A stretch of DNA of 64,000 nt from Chloroherpetonaceae bacterium (GCA_033763895.1 JANRJQ010000011.1:62001-126000); one strand, 5' to 3'; counted from the stretch's first letter, positions 45,501 to 54,116 are shown. Made by a program: numbers and translations. Notes: a model not told the origin generated them from the sequence alone.

Positions 45501-46222
45501 ACATAATTGAGCACTTGGAAAAAAGTCCAATTATTACTAGTCCTCTCCTGAGTGAAGATGATTCAAGAAGCGTAAGCAATCCAAGTCCTCTCCCTCTGGG
45601 AGAGGATTTAGGAGAGGGCAAATTCAGGAGTAGCGACAAAGTCTCAAGTGAAATTCCTTCTAAAGAGGATTTAGGAGAGGGCAAAACAATCACCAAAGAA
45701 GCCATCTTTCACTACACCTACGCTGTCTTACATCATCCCGCTTACCGAAAGAAATACGAACTGAACTTAAAGCGCGAGTTTCCGCGCTTGCCATTTTATG
45801 AAGACTTTTGGAAATGGGAGAATTGGGGAAAAACCTTAATGGAACTCCATATAAATTTTGAAACCGCTCCTTCATTTGGCCTTAAACGAATGGAAGTAAA
45901 AAGTGATGATGCTTCCAAAAAGCAAAAGCCCAAATTAAAGGTCGATAAAGAGCGAGGTTGGATCATCATCGATGATGAAACCACCCTAACCGGAGTTCCA
46001 AAAGAAGCGTGGGAGTATAAATTGGGGAATCGCAGCGCGCTTGAATGGATTTGCGACCAATACAAAGAATCAACCCCAAAAGATAAAACCATTGCAGAAA
46101 AATTCAATACCTATCAATTTGCAACGTATAAAGAAAAGGTCATCGATTTGTTGCAGCGTGTTACAACCGTAAGTGTAGAAACAATGAAGATTGTTCAAGG
46201 AATGCCTTCTTCGGCAGAGTAA
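42563..46222 (+). CDS. type ISP/IIG-like restriction-methylation enzyme with inserted DUF559 nuclease
   Basis: A single-chain restriction-methylation protein of 1219 residues. N-terminal PD-(D/E)xK-like nuclease: VRPDGIL (D64) and LWESK (E79-K81). A helical connector (~140-300) follows, then the N6-adenine methyltransferase with motif I DPATGTGTF (~340-348) and motif IV GNPPYNAN (~450), then a target-recognition region. There is no helicase, unlike LlaGI-type ISP enzymes. The expected junction between ITDWGLAQFRAHY and ITKEAIFHYTYAVLHHPAYR is split by ~200 residues (~840-1040). That insert contains a DUF559 endonuclease domain (~874-986, RRQHPFGRFILDF and CVELDGGQH) between repeat-encoded Pro/Gly linkers. 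Whether the enzyme still works is unknown. Confidence 0.88.
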   Translation: MSKLLIQTYYKNLERVRHFGKTTNETSIRNHFWNLLNGYAQKSNFEVIPEAACLGTKGKQVRPDGILKNSFGIDIGLWESKDEKDDIDAEIEVKRQKGYPFSNILFEDSSTAILFQYQEEVMRIDISNETKLDELLTRFITFKNETIEQFETALENFKADIPAIVEALREKIESARRHNEPFLKAGQEFLVLCQAEINPDITEADIREMMIQHILTSDIFNKIFDDADFHRHNNIARELEKLIELLFSRTERKNLLTQIEHYYDAINAAAAGISDHHEKQKFLKVLYENFYKVYNPKAADKLGVVYTPNEIVKFMIESTDALLFQHFGKTLSDRDVEILDPATGTGTFITALIDHIPLRDLEYKYKHEIHANEVAILPYYIANLNIEFTYKQRTGRYEEFNNLCFVDTLDNIGALSYEGNKQQNNLFALSSENSERIKRQNSKKISVVIGNPPYNANQLNENDNNKNREYPFIDKEIKETFIKQSTAQKTKVYDMYARFYRWAMNRITSKGVIAFITNRSFIDSRTFDGFRKCVQNDFAECYIIDTKSDVRANPKIAGTTHNVFGIQTGVAIMFLVRKDKQSGNCKIYYVALDDFWRKEEKLDWLRQNKFEKIQFETVSPDKNGNWINLADTDFDTLLPLADKNTKLAKEKKQEKAVFKLFSLGVVTNRDEWVYDFDDKDLEKKVKFFCEFYEKEKARWERSNKKLPLNDFVDRTIKWTEELEAHLERGSELHLDKKMIRESLYRPFVKQFTYYDRIITHRLYQNNVIFPIGRREDNKVICISGTASSKPFSCIASQTLSGLDLLEKTQCLPLYRYTESGERVDNITDWGLAQFRAHYEPSPQPSPSGRGSKSGSISSPLPLGEDLGEGKKRKLPENLLQTARELRKNATDAEKLMWSLLRNRQLNGYKFRRQHPFGRFILDFYCHESKLCVELDGGQHAEKNQAEYDAARTEVLNQNGIRVIRFWNNEVFTNTEGVLMNIIEHLEKSPIITSPLLSEDDSRSVSNPSPLPLGEDLGEGKFRSSDKVSSEIPSKEDLGEGKTITKEAIFHYTYAVLHHPAYRKKYELNLKREFPRLPFYEDFWKWENWGKTLMELHINFETAPSFGLKRMEVKSDDASKKQKPKLKVDKERGWIIIDDETTLTGVPKEAWEYKLGNRSALEWICDQYKESTPKDKTIAEKFNTYQFATYKEKVIDLLQRVTTVSVETMKIVQGMPSSAE
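45080..45113 (+). repeat. palindromic repeat unit 1
   Basis: Contains the perfect hairpin CCCTCTCCC-TCC-GGGAGAGGG (45092-45112) preceded by CCCTCTCCCCAG. It is in inverted orientation relative to units 2-4 and is translated as PSPQPSPSGRG. Confidence 0.9.
45137..45169 (+). repeat. palindromic repeat unit 2
   Basis: CCTCTCCC-TTT-GGGAGAGG followed by ATTTAGGAGAGGGC; translated as PLPLGEDLGEG. It is nearly identical to unit 3, with one base changed in the loop. Confidence 0.92.
45587..45619 (+). repeat. palindromic repeat unit 3
   Basis: CCTCTCCC-TCT-GGGAGAGG followed by ATTTAGGAGAGGGC, lying just after the DUF559 domain. It encodes the same PLPLGEDLGEG peptide in the same frame as unit 2. Confidence 0.92.
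45665..45682 (+). repeat. partial repeat unit 4 (right end)
   Basis: GAGGATTTAGGAGAGGGC matches the right half of units 2 and 3. Its left half is degenerate (CCTTCTAAA). It forms the right boundary with host coding sequence and encodes EDLGEG. Confidence 0.85.
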
Positions 46223-46250
46223 ATTGCGATAAAAATAAAAGAAATGGCAA

Positions 46251-47291
46251 ATGATTAAAAGTATTTCAGTTAAAGGGTACAAAACTCTTCACGATTGCAA
46301 ACTGACTTTAGGGAAAAGAAATATCCTTATTGGCGGGAATATGAGCGGAAAATCAAATATAATCGAGATACTTCAATTGGTTGGGAAGTATTTTATACAT
46401 CCCACATATATTATGGAAGATGCATCATTAATTGCTAGAAGTACTTCAAGGAATAATTCGGAAATATCAATTCTTCTAGAATCAGAATTTGATAGTATCA
46501 ATACAAGTCTAAACTTGCAATGGGATATTAATTATCAACAAAATAACAAAAATGAACCTGTCAAATTGGAAGCATATCAGTATGATTCTGTTACTAAGGC
46601 TGTAATAAGAGAATTATTTTATGGGTATTTTAAGCCATTATATTCTCCGATTTTATGCTACAAGGATATCCATACAAATTCACAATCCCCAATTCGTCAG
46701 CCACAAAGTGCCGCACCATTTAAATACCTAAATAATGTTGGAAGTAATTTAGCTAACATTTTACTGAAGTATTTTAATGACGATTCCTTTCGAAGTGAAT
46801 TAAAAAAAATCATGAAAGCAGTAAACCCGGATTTTATGAATATTTATGTTGATCAAGTGGTTGGTAACTTTATCAACATTACTTGGAAGGAAAAGAATTT
46901 GGAGAGAGACTTATACGCAAGCGACCTTTCCGATGGCACACTTCGGCTGCTTTGTTTGTGTGCAATTTTACTGCCCAATTCCATTGTTGAGCCTCCAAAA
47001 CTCATTTGTATCGATGAACCTGAATTGGGGTTATATCCAAGAAGAGTATTACCCATTCTTGCAGAAATGATAAAGAATAAGTCGGAAGAAAGCCAAGTCA
47101 TTATCACCACTCATTCACCGGAACTTCTGAATTATTTTGACTTGGAAGATGTGGTAGCTTTAGAAAGGGAAGATGGAAAAACAAAGTTTATTCGCCCGTC
47201 CGATAAAAAAGAACTGGAGCAATTGCTAAAAAGCTATGAGTATTCGTTATCCGATTTATGGCTGACGGGTAAATTTGAAGAAAAAAGTTAA
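46251..47291 (+). CDS. RecF/OLD-like AAA ATPase
   Basis: A 346-residue SMC/ABC-like ATPase. Walker A is GGNMSGKSNIIE (~28-39) right after the opening strand MIKSISVKGYKTL. The signature-like SDGTLRLLCLCAILL lies near 225, Walker B is LICIDEPELGLYPRR (~250), and TTHSPELLNYF is the H-loop. The layout matches the AAA_15/AAA_21 ATPases of OLD, RloA and PARIS-type defence systems, but no TOPRIM domain is fused. The next gene, 20 bp downstream, could supply one. The sequence is clearly AT-richer than the flanking priA and clpC, supporting acquisition by transfer. Function in defence is inference. Confidence 0.85.
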   Translation: MIKSISVKGYKTLHDCKLTLGKRNILIGGNMSGKSNIIEILQLVGKYFIHPTYIMEDASLIARSTSRNNSEISILLESEFDSINTSLNLQWDINYQQNNKNEPVKLEAYQYDSVTKAVIRELFYGYFKPLYSPILCYKDIHTNSQSPIRQPQSAAPFKYLNNVGSNLANILLKYFNDDSFRSELKKIMKAVNPDFMNIYVDQVVGNFINITWKEKNLERDLYASDLSDGTLRLLCLCAILLPNSIVEPPKLICIDEPELGLYPRRVLPILAEMIKNKSEESQVIITTHSPELLNYFDLEDVVALEREDGKTKFIRPSDKKELEQLLKSYEYSLSDLWLTGKFEEKS

Positions 47292-47311
47292 TTTTTTCCA
47301 CCAAACCCTTT

Positions 47312-47866
47312 ATGAAAATTAATCTCCTTTTCGAAGGAATTTCAGATAAAGAATCTTTTGAGGTTCTTTTAAAGGAAGAAATTCAAACTCTGAAAACGAA
47401 AAAATTTGAAGTCAACGCCAACGACTATGGTGGAAGAAAAAGAGGGTTTACGAGAATACTTCCAAAAGAGATAAAATCGTCGTTTGAAGTTTATTCTGCA
47501 GATTATGTATTTGTTCATATTGATTCCGAAGAGGATAGTAAAGAACAAATGAACGAAAACATTGAGAAAATGAAAAGGTCAATACCAGTAGATTTCCATA
47601 ATAGAGTTTTTTGGATAGTGATTCGGAAAAATCTTGAAAGCGTACTCTTGGCAGGCTGTTTAGAAAAGGAGAGAAACTTTGAAGAAATTCAGAAACCAAA
47701 GAAAGCAATAAGGGGAATTTTTGGCATGAAGTTAAAAAAGGGTTATATCGAAACCATTGATGCAAAAGAATATATATCACAAGTGAGTAAGGAAAGAATT
47801 CTAAGCAGAATCTCGGGTGTGAAAGATTTTCAACAAGGGTTGAATCAAATAAGCGAATTCGGTTGA
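47312..47866 (+). CDS. small TOPRIM/DUF4276-like partner protein
   Basis: A 184-residue protein. It starts with a beta-strand and an acidic residue in INLLFEGISDKESFEVLLKEE, similar to the xxxVEGxTE opening of DUF4276/TOPRIM-like proteins. YVFVHIDSEEDSKEQ then provides the expected D-x-E/D acidic cluster after the third strand, and a basic helical C-terminus follows. The family call is tentative. It is 20 bp downstream of the ATPase gene, a pairing like AriA-AriB or RloA-RloB, and ends at a strong terminator. Nuclease activity would be the natural hypothesis but cannot be proven here. Confidence 0.5.
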   Translation: MKINLLFEGISDKESFEVLLKEEIQTLKTKKFEVNANDYGGRKRGFTRILPKEIKSSFEVYSADYVFVHIDSEEDSKEQMNENIEKMKRSIPVDFHNRVFWIVIRKNLESVLLAGCLEKERNFEEIQKPKKAIRGIFGMKLKKGYIETIDAKEYISQVSKERILSRISGVKDFQQGLNQISEFG

Positions 47867-47896
47867 GTGGCACCTTAAATGTTATAACAAAAAAAA

Positions 47897-47919
47897 GCGC
47901 GGATTTCTCCGCGCCTTTT
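47897..47919. terminator. bidirectional terminator between island and clpC
   Basis: GCGCGGA pairs perfectly with TCCGCGC around TTTC. An A-run (47890-47896) lies to the left and CTTTTT to the right. It can terminate both the small partner gene and the convergent clpC gene. Confidence 0.92.
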
Positions 47920-47942
47920 TCATTTTAAGAAGAGTGATTCGG

Positions 47943-50483
47943 TTACTTTTCTTCCACCGGTTCATCGGTTTCTTTCTCACTGTTTTCCTTCGTGACATCC
48001 ACAAACACAAGGTTATCGTTTTTCTTGCTGTATTTGATTTTGATACCGCTGCCTTCTGTGAATTTTCCTTTAAGCAATTCCTCTGCCATTGGATCCTCAA
48101 CATACTTTTGTAACGCCCGACGAAGCGGCCGTGCGCCAAACTGTTGATCATATCCTTTGTTGACAAGGAATTCTTTGGCCGGCTTTGTAATCTCAATCGA
48201 AATTCCCATTTCACGAATACGCTTGAAAAGCTTATCCGCTGTGATATCGATAATGCGGAAGATGTGTTCCTTTTCAAGTTGATGAAACACAACCACATCA
48301 TCAATACGATTTAAGAATTCCGGATTAAAGACGCGCTTTAAGGCATCTTCAATCGTTGATTTCATATTGTCGTAACGGCTCTTTTCATCCGGCTTCGAAA
48401 AGCCCATTCCGGCTCCCATATTCTTAATATCGCGTGCACCGATATTCGAGGTCATAATGATAATCGTATTACGGAAGTCCACCCGTCTTCCCAAACCATC
48501 GGTCAAAATGCCGTCGTCGAGAACCTGCAATAGAATATTAAAGACATCGGGGTGCGCCTTCTCAATTTCATCCAATAGCACCACGCTGTATGGCTTGCGG
48601 CGAACTTTTTCTGTAAGCTGACCACCTTCTTCATACCCAACATAACCGGGCGGTGCGCCGACAAGGCGAGAGACGGAGAACTTTTCCATATACTCACTCA
48701 TATCAATTCGAATCATTGCATCTTCTGAGTCGAAGAGATACCGAGTTAAAGCTTTGGCAAGTTCTGTTTTTCCAACACCGGTTGGTCCTAAGAAGATAAA
48801 AGAACCAATCGGGCGATTCGGATCTTTCAAGCCCGCACGCGTACGCTGAATTGCTCTTGATATTTTCTCAATGGCTTCATCTTGCCCAATAACTTCTGCC
48901 TTTAAGATTTCAGTCATCTTCAAAAGCTTATCCGATTCAGATTGAGCGACCTTCAAAACAGGGATGCCGGTCATCATTGCAACTACGGCCGCGACATTTT
49001 CTTCCGCAACATCATAAATCTTCTCGGAGGTTGATTTTTCCCATTCCTGCTTTGCTTTTTCAAGTGAATCAATTAATCGCTTTTCTTGATCGCGAAGCCG
49101 TGCCGCTTCTTCAAAATTTTGAGACTTAACGACCTGATTCTTTTGTGACTTTATATCCTCAATTCGCCCTTCGAGTTCCAAAATTTCCTTTGGCACATGA
49201 ATATTTGAAAGATGAACTCGTGCACCGGCCTCATCCATTACATCAATGGCTTTATCGGGTAAGTGACGATCGGTGATATAACGGTCGCTCAGTTTCACCG
49301 CCGATTCAATGGCTTCTTTGCTATAACGAACATTGTGGTGAGACTCATACTTTTCTTTAATGTTTTGAAGAATAGCGATGGTGTCCTCAACGCTTGTCGG
49401 CTCGACCATAATCTTTTGGAATCTGCGATCAAGTGCGCCGTCCTTTTCGATATACTGACGGTATTCATCAAGTGTTGTAGCACCAATGCATTGGAGATCG
49501 CCACGAGCAAGTGCAGGCTTAAAGATATTGCTGGCATCAAGAGAACCCGAGGCTCCGCCGGCACCAACAATCGTGTGGAGTTCGTCGATAAAAAGAATCA
49601 CATCTTTTGATTTTTCAAGCTCATTCATTACGGCTTTCATCCGTTCTTCAAATTGGCCACGGTATTTTGTACCGGCAACTAGTGCCGCCAAATCAAGAGC
49701 GACAACGCGTTTGTCATAAAGCACTCGCGAGACTTTTCGTTGAACGATTCGAAGTGCAAGCCCTTCGGCAATAGCGGTTTTACCAACGCCGGGCTCACCG
49801 ATGAGTACCGGATTATTCTTTTTTCTGCGGCTAAGAACTTGAGCGACGCGTTCAATTTCCTTTTCGCGACCAATGATGGGGTCTAACTTATCCTCCATTG
49901 CAAGCTTGGTCAAATCACGCCCGAAATTATCGAGCACCGGTGTCTTTGATTTTTCCATTTTTCGTGCCTCTTGTTGTTGTTGATATTGTCCCCCGCTGCC
50001 TCCTTGCGCGCCGCTTGCAACAGCGGTCGTGAGAGGGCTGCCGGATTTACCGCTCATGATGTTCTCAAGTTCCTCACGCACATTTTCATACATGATTCCG
50101 TGTGCTGAAAGAATTTGTGACGCCACATTTTCTTGATCCTTTAAAAGTGAAAGAAGTAAATGCTCTGTACCGATGATATCAGATTTGCAAATCTTCGCTT
50201 CGATGTAAGTAATTTTTAATACTTTTTCGGCTTGTTTTGTCAATGGAACATTACCCAAAGTAAGTGTTCCGCCTGTTGAGCGAACCGTATCCTCAATTGA
50301 TCGTTTGAGTTTGTAAAGGTCGCAGCCTAAATTTTTCAGAATTCTTACAGCGATACCTTCCCCCTCTCTAATAATCCCTAATAAAAGATGCTCGGTACCA
50401 ATATACTCGTGACCAAGGCGCAAAGCTTCTTCACGGCTATATCGAATAACATCTTGAACCCTATTTGAAAAATTGCCTTCCAT
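47943..50483 (-). CDS. clpC: ATP-dependent Clp protease ATP-binding subunit ClpC
   Basis: A Hsp100 unfoldase of 846 residues that feeds ClpP. The duplicated N-domain ([28 protein letters not shown] and [29 protein letters not shown]) is followed by the first AAA+ module ([16 protein letters not shown]). The UVR-containing middle domain ([22 protein letters not shown]) distinguishes ClpC from ClpA and ClpB. The second AAA+ module contains [27 protein letters not shown] and the arginine-finger region [15 protein letters not shown]. The C-terminus ends in an acidic tail. It is transcribed alone, towards the bidirectional terminator. Confidence 0.97.
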   Translation of the reverse strand: MEGNFSNRVQDVIRYSREEALRLGHEYIGTEHLLLGIIREGEGIAVRILKNLGCDLYKLKRSIEDTVRSTGGTLTLGNVPLTKQAEKVLKITYIEAKICKSDIIGTEHLLLSLLKDQENVASQILSAHGIMYENVREELENIMSGKSGSPLTTAVASGAQGGSGGQYQQQQEARKMEKSKTPVLDNFGRDLTKLAMEDKLDPIIGREKEIERVAQVLSRRKKNNPVLIGEPGVGKTAIAEGLALRIVQRKVSRVLYDKRVVALDLAALVAGTKYRGQFEERMKAVMNELEKSKDVILFIDELHTIVGAGGASGSLDASNIFKPALARGDLQCIGATTLDEYRQYIEKDGALDRRFQKIMVEPTSVEDTIAILQNIKEKYESHHNVRYSKEAIESAVKLSDRYITDRHLPDKAIDVMDEAGARVHLSNIHVPKEILELEGRIEDIKSQKNQVVKSQNFEEAARLRDQEKRLIDSLEKAKQEWEKSTSEKIYDVAEENVAAVVAMMTGIPVLKVAQSESDKLLKMTEILKAEVIGQDEAIEKISRAIQRTRAGLKDPNRPIGSFIFLGPTGVGKTELAKALTRYLFDSEDAMIRIDMSEYMEKFSVSRLVGAPPGYVGYEEGGQLTEKVRRKPYSVVLLDEIEKAHPDVFNILLQVLDDGILTDGLGRRVDFRNTIIIMTSNIGARDIKNMGAGMGFSKPDEKSRYDNMKSTIEDALKRVFNPEFLNRIDDVVVFHQLEKEHIFRIIDITADKLFKRIREMGISIEITKPAKEFLVNKGYDQQFGARPLRRALQKYVEDPMAEELLKGKFTEGSGIKIKYSKKNDNLVFVDVTKENSEKETDEPVEEK

Positions 50484-50790
50484 AAAGTGTTGTATGATTG
50501 CGGAAAACTTAAAATCTTTAATTATTACTCTGAACGCGGGTTAAAAAAAAGTGTTTGAAATAACATGATAGACTTCTTCAAGGGTGAATTCGATATTATC
50601 AATCGTTGAATTGCCTGAAAAGTAAGACTTCTAATAAAACGGTTCAGATTTTCTTAACGTTTTATGAGTAAATACACGCCCAACAACTTATCGGTCAATT
50701 AATTCTTATAGACTTCATATCGGAATTACCAATAATATACGATAACCAAAAGAATAGGGATTTCCAAAGGAGATTTTTTCAAAGTCAACG
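50484..50790. other. intergenic region upstream of clpC
   Basis: Roughly 300 AT-rich bp between the clpC start and the terminator of the next minus-strand gene. It should hold the clpC promoter. I see no CtsR-like direct repeat, CIRCE element or other operator, and no coding frame. Confidence 0.5.
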
Positions 50791-50816
50791 AAAAAAAGCC
50801 GCCCATAAGGCGGCTT
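50791..50816 (-). terminator. rho-independent terminator
   Basis: AGCCGCC pairs with GGCGGCT around CATAA. On the minus strand the stem is followed by a run of seven T. It lies 25 bp after the stop of the outer-membrane gene at 50841 and ends that minus-strand transcript. Confidence 0.92.
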
Positions 50817-50840
50817 TATCTCTGAGAAAACTGTATTGAC

Positions 50841-52301
50841 TTAGAATGTAAAGTTAAAAGTGACCCTCGGTTCTAAGCGACGAATCGGATCATATCGTAT
50901 TATTGAGCTACCATCGCGTATCGGTTCAAAGGTCCAACTGTAAAACAGTGAAACAAGCAAATATGGCATTGGCATGTAACCAAGTTCCGCTGTGGCGAGG
51001 CTGCGGTCGTCTAGGGTAAAGATTTCGGTTTCAAATCCCAAATCTCTTTTATAATAATCGGCTCTCAACACCACATTCGGAATGGCTTGATCAAGTCTTG
51101 CGGCAAGGTGTAATTGGCCTCCTCGACCAGAATTATAGAGGCGTTGGTAGCTTCCTAATAATCGAATTGTATTTAAGATTGAGCCGCCAAGATCGATATA
51201 AAATCCATCTCCCGGAGAAACAAGGGCGGCAATTTCATTCGCTCTAGTAACCCCAACGCTATCGCCACTTGTGGCTCTAAAACGATCTTGTTCATAAAGC
51301 GCATCGAAATAGGCAAATTGAAATTGATTGCCAATCACACGGTGTTCAAATCGAGAACTGAGTACCAAGACATTAGCAATTGCATTTATCGATACATTAA
51401 CGCCAATAGCAGCGCCGCTTCCATAATTGGCATATTTCACAAAGTCTGCATATAGATCTGATGAAATCATTGGCAATCGAAGTAGGGGCAGGCCAAGGTC
51501 AACGCCATAGGCAATAAAGGAACCGTTGTCCGTTGCTGTAATGAAATTGAAGGGTGTTTGACCGTTAATTTGAGATCGATTAGAAATACCATTGGTGATT
51601 AAATTGGTACGATTTCTGAAGTCTCCCGCAAAAGTTGCCCCAACTTCCAAGTCTTTGATAATCGGAATTGATAATGATGTCAAAGGTCGATAAAATCCTC
51701 GGAATCCGACTAAGCCAAAAGTGCTCACATCATTAATAAAGGATTCGAATCCAAAGTTGCCTAAATCAAGGTCGAATTCAATTCCTATTCTTCTTGCATC
51801 ATAACTTGCATTATTGCGATACATAAAAACGGTTGTTCCGTGCCCTAAGCGAGTGGCGTCTAATTGTCCGACTCGAATATAAAGTGAATCTTGATCCTTT
51901 AGCCCATATCGAACATAGCGGATTATTCGCAAATAGCTTGAAATTCCATCTTCCCAATCCTCGGCACGCAAAGTTCCATCCGTTCCAAATCGAAGATTAA
52001 GGTCAAACCCAATCCCAATCTTTCCTAAGCCAATATCCGGCGACATGTTAAATGTATAGTAAACCTTATCTCCAAAGGTGGTAATTCCAAGCCCTCCAAC
52101 AAATGCTTGAGGATTTGAAACGGCGTTAAACACACCAAATGCATCATACGGAGTCATTGATGAAGTTACTCCTGCTTCGGGTGATGCAGATTGCCCGGGA
52201 GGGGGAAGGGTTTGAGAGTAAACACTTATGGCAAAGAAAAACAAGAGGTGTAGCGAGGTCAGTCGCTTAAATGATTTTTGATTCCGATAAAATTTTGACA
52301 T
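50841..52301 (-). CDS. outer-membrane beta-barrel protein
   Basis: A 486-residue exported protein of unknown family. The N-terminal signal (LTSLHLLFFFAISVYS) ends just before QTLPPPGQSAS. The mature part is a continuous series of amphipathic strands with aromatic girdles (GDKVYYTFNMSPDIGLGKIGIGFDLNLRFG, LYIRVGQLDATRLGHGTTVFMY) and ends in a terminal aromatic residue (RLEPRVTFNFTF), the Omp signature for BAM recognition. It looks like a porin-type barrel of the kind annotated as hypothetical in Chlorobiota. A terminator follows directly. Confidence 0.75.
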   Translation of the reverse strand: MSKFYRNQKSFKRLTSLHLLFFFAISVYSQTLPPPGQSASPEAGVTSSMTPYDAFGVFNAVSNPQAFVGGLGITTFGDKVYYTFNMSPDIGLGKIGIGFDLNLRFGTDGTLRAEDWEDGISSYLRIIRYVRYGLKDQDSLYIRVGQLDATRLGHGTTVFMYRNNASYDARRIGIEFDLDLGNFGFESFINDVSTFGLVGFRGFYRPLTSLSIPIIKDLEVGATFAGDFRNRTNLITNGISNRSQINGQTPFNFITATDNGSFIAYGVDLGLPLLRLPMISSDLYADFVKYANYGSGAAIGVNVSINAIANVLVLSSRFEHRVIGNQFQFAYFDALYEQDRFRATSGDSVGVTRANEIAALVSPGDGFYIDLGGSILNTIRLLGSYQRLYNSGRGGQLHLAARLDQAIPNVVLRADYYKRDLGFETEIFTLDDRSLATAELGYMPMPYLLVSLFYSWTFEPIRDGSSIIRYDPIRRLEPRVTFNFTF

Positions 52302-52421
52302 AACGATGGTTTAGTATTTAAATGAAATGCTGAGTGAATGATGTGATTCTGAAACTCTGAAAGTTACACGTTCAATGGTGTGCCACAAATTCATTTTTAC
52401 GAGCGGGTGATACGATTCACA

Positions 52422-54008
52422 CTATTGGCCTCTTCCCGTAACAACCACATATACGGTGGCTAAGATAATTTTTACATCCATTTTTAGGCTCATATTTTCA
52501 AGGTAATAAAGGTCATACTTCATCCGTTCAAGCATTTCCTCGACGGTTTCGGCATAACCATATTTTACCTGTCCCCAACTTGTTATTCCCGGTTTCACTC
52601 TGTGAAGCCGCCGATACTGAGGGGCAACCTTCGTGATTTGTTCTATGAAATGTGGTCGTTCAGGCCTTGGACCAACAAGCGACATATCTCCTTTTAATAC
52701 ATTCCAAAATTGAGGGAATTCGTCAATTCGGTACTTTCGCAGCTGTTTGCCAAGTGGTGTAATTCGTGGGTCATCTTTTGTGGTCAATTTTGGCCCATCC
52801 TTCTCAGCATCGGCACGCATCGTTCGAAACTTATAGATATAAAATTCTTTTCCGTGAAGGCCAATTCGGATTTGTTTATAAAAAGTAGAAGCTTTTGTGT
52901 CGAATCGAACAAGGAGTGAAATAATCAACCAAATTGGACTTCCGCAAATCAAAACAAGTAAAGACACAAGGATATCCGAAAGTCTTTTTAGATTTTCAGA
53001 AAGTGGAGATAAAAGCGGTGGTGTTAAATCCAAAAGGGGTGTCCCGTAAATTTGGGTGGTTTTCACAACCCCTGCCACCACATCATACATATCGGGCAGA
53101 ACTTTAATACCAAGATTTTTCCCTTCACATTTGCCGATAATTTTTACCAAGTCGTGATGGGAAGCAGTTTCGGCCGCGATTAAGACTTCTTTGATTCTTT
53201 CTTTTGAGACAAGAGAGTCAAGGTCGTCGATGGTTCCTAAGATGTTCAATTCGCCCTTTAGGGTTGAAAGCGAATCATTTAAGGGATGAATTTTTTGGGG
53301 TAAGGCTTGGGTCGGGATACGATTTTCGTCAGCTTGAAGTAAAACAGAATCTGAGGTTTCATATACAAAACCTCGAATGTCCACCCCTAAGGCAGGATGT
53401 CGAACAATATCGGCAGCGAGCTTCCTTGCCCGATTTCCGGTTCCGATAATTACACCGTAGCGCCTCCGTGACCCTTTCACCAATCTGCGGCGACGAATTG
53501 TTCGATCAACCACCCGTCCTATTGGGAGAAGTAAACAGAGAAGCGCCCAATAAATTAATGATCCAATCCGTTGAGAATAAGGGCGAACGATGCCGGAGGG
53601 TTCTTCAATTAAGACATCATCAGCAAAGATGAGAATAAAAATGAAAATTGAACCAACTGTAATCGCTTGAATGACAGTAACAATTTCTTCATATCGTGAG
53701 CCGAATTGCCAAGTGCGGTATAAACCAAATAGCCAAAATAATCCAAGCCAAAAAATGGTCATCGCAATCATTGGGAGTGCATACATTGTAGCTTGTTCGC
53801 TGAAAGCAATGTGTGGAATTTGCTCGCGGAAAAACTTGTAGACTAAAAATGCGATGTTAATAAAAAGGACATCCAAAAGGAGAATTAAAAAACGCTCGTT
53901 GAGGATTTCTCGCTTATCTTGCTTTGTTTTTAACTCGAATTCTTCCTCAAAACCCTTTAACGGATGACTTGGGAGAGGCATTGGTGCCTTATTGAGTTGA
54001 ACAGACAT
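52422..54008 (-). CDS. polyprenyl-phosphate sugar-1-phosphate transferase (exopolysaccharide)
   Basis: Initiates exopolysaccharide or O-antigen synthesis by moving a sugar-1-phosphate onto undecaprenyl phosphate; 528 residues. Four N-terminal membrane helices and a CoA-binding-like domain (GVIIGTGNRARKLAADI) precede a fifth helix. The catalytic bacterial-transferase domain at the C-terminus has YKQIRIGLHGKEFYIYKFRTMRADAE, DPRITPLGKQLRKYRIDEFPQFWNVLKGDMSLVGPRPERP and KPGITSWGQVKYGYA, all WcaJ/WbaP hallmarks. No other polysaccharide genes are adjacent. UDP-glucose dehydrogenase at 3.1 kb could supply a uronic precursor. Confidence 0.95.
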   Translation of the reverse strand: MSVQLNKAPMPLPSHPLKGFEEEFELKTKQDKREILNERFLILLLDVLFINIAFLVYKFFREQIPHIAFSEQATMYALPMIAMTIFWLGLFWLFGLYRTWQFGSRYEEIVTVIQAITVGSIFIFILIFADDVLIEEPSGIVRPYSQRIGSLIYWALLCLLLPIGRVVDRTIRRRRLVKGSRRRYGVIIGTGNRARKLAADIVRHPALGVDIRGFVYETSDSVLLQADENRIPTQALPQKIHPLNDSLSTLKGELNILGTIDDLDSLVSKERIKEVLIAAETASHHDLVKIIGKCEGKNLGIKVLPDMYDVVAGVVKTTQIYGTPLLDLTPPLLSPLSENLKRLSDILVSLLVLICGSPIWLIISLLVRFDTKASTFYKQIRIGLHGKEFYIYKFRTMRADAEKDGPKLTTKDDPRITPLGKQLRKYRIDEFPQFWNVLKGDMSLVGPRPERPHFIEQITKVAPQYRRLHRVKPGITSWGQVKYGYAETVEEMLERMKYDLYYLENMSLKMDVKIILATVYVVVTGRGQ

Positions 54009-54116
54009 ATCGGTTTAGCGAGAGTGATGAGCGTTTGCAGTGAAATTTCAATGTTTCTTTATTCGGCAAAATACCACCTTTTTTCAATTCAATGGGTAGA
54101 AGGGTCGTAACCCTAA

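Larger units (their letters stand above)
45080..45682 (+). mobile_element. repeat-bounded DUF559 endonuclease cassette inserted in frame
   Basis: About 600 bp inside the restriction-methylation gene. One palindromic repeat unit and an inverted copy lie on the left, a DUF559 (Vsr/PD-(D/E)xK-like) coding segment is in the middle, and one full and one partial copy lie on the right. The insert keeps the host frame and contains no stop. The flanking host sequence resumes at the conserved ITKEAIFHYTY block. No target-site duplication could be identified by eye. DUF559 genes with similar Pro/Gly repeat-encoded segments are something I recall from other bacteria, so the cassette may be mobile as a unit. 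Confidence 0.7.

Noticed and set aside
45080-45682. Intein or self-splicing intron as explanation of the insertion in the restriction-methylation gene
   Set aside because: No intein blocks (N-terminal Cys/Ser with TxxH, C-terminal HN) and no group I/II intron features; the insert is translated and bounded by palindromic repeats instead.
45080-45682. CRISPR array
   Set aside because: Units are irregularly spaced, palindromic, partly inverted and embedded in coding sequence; there are no uniform spacers or cas genes.
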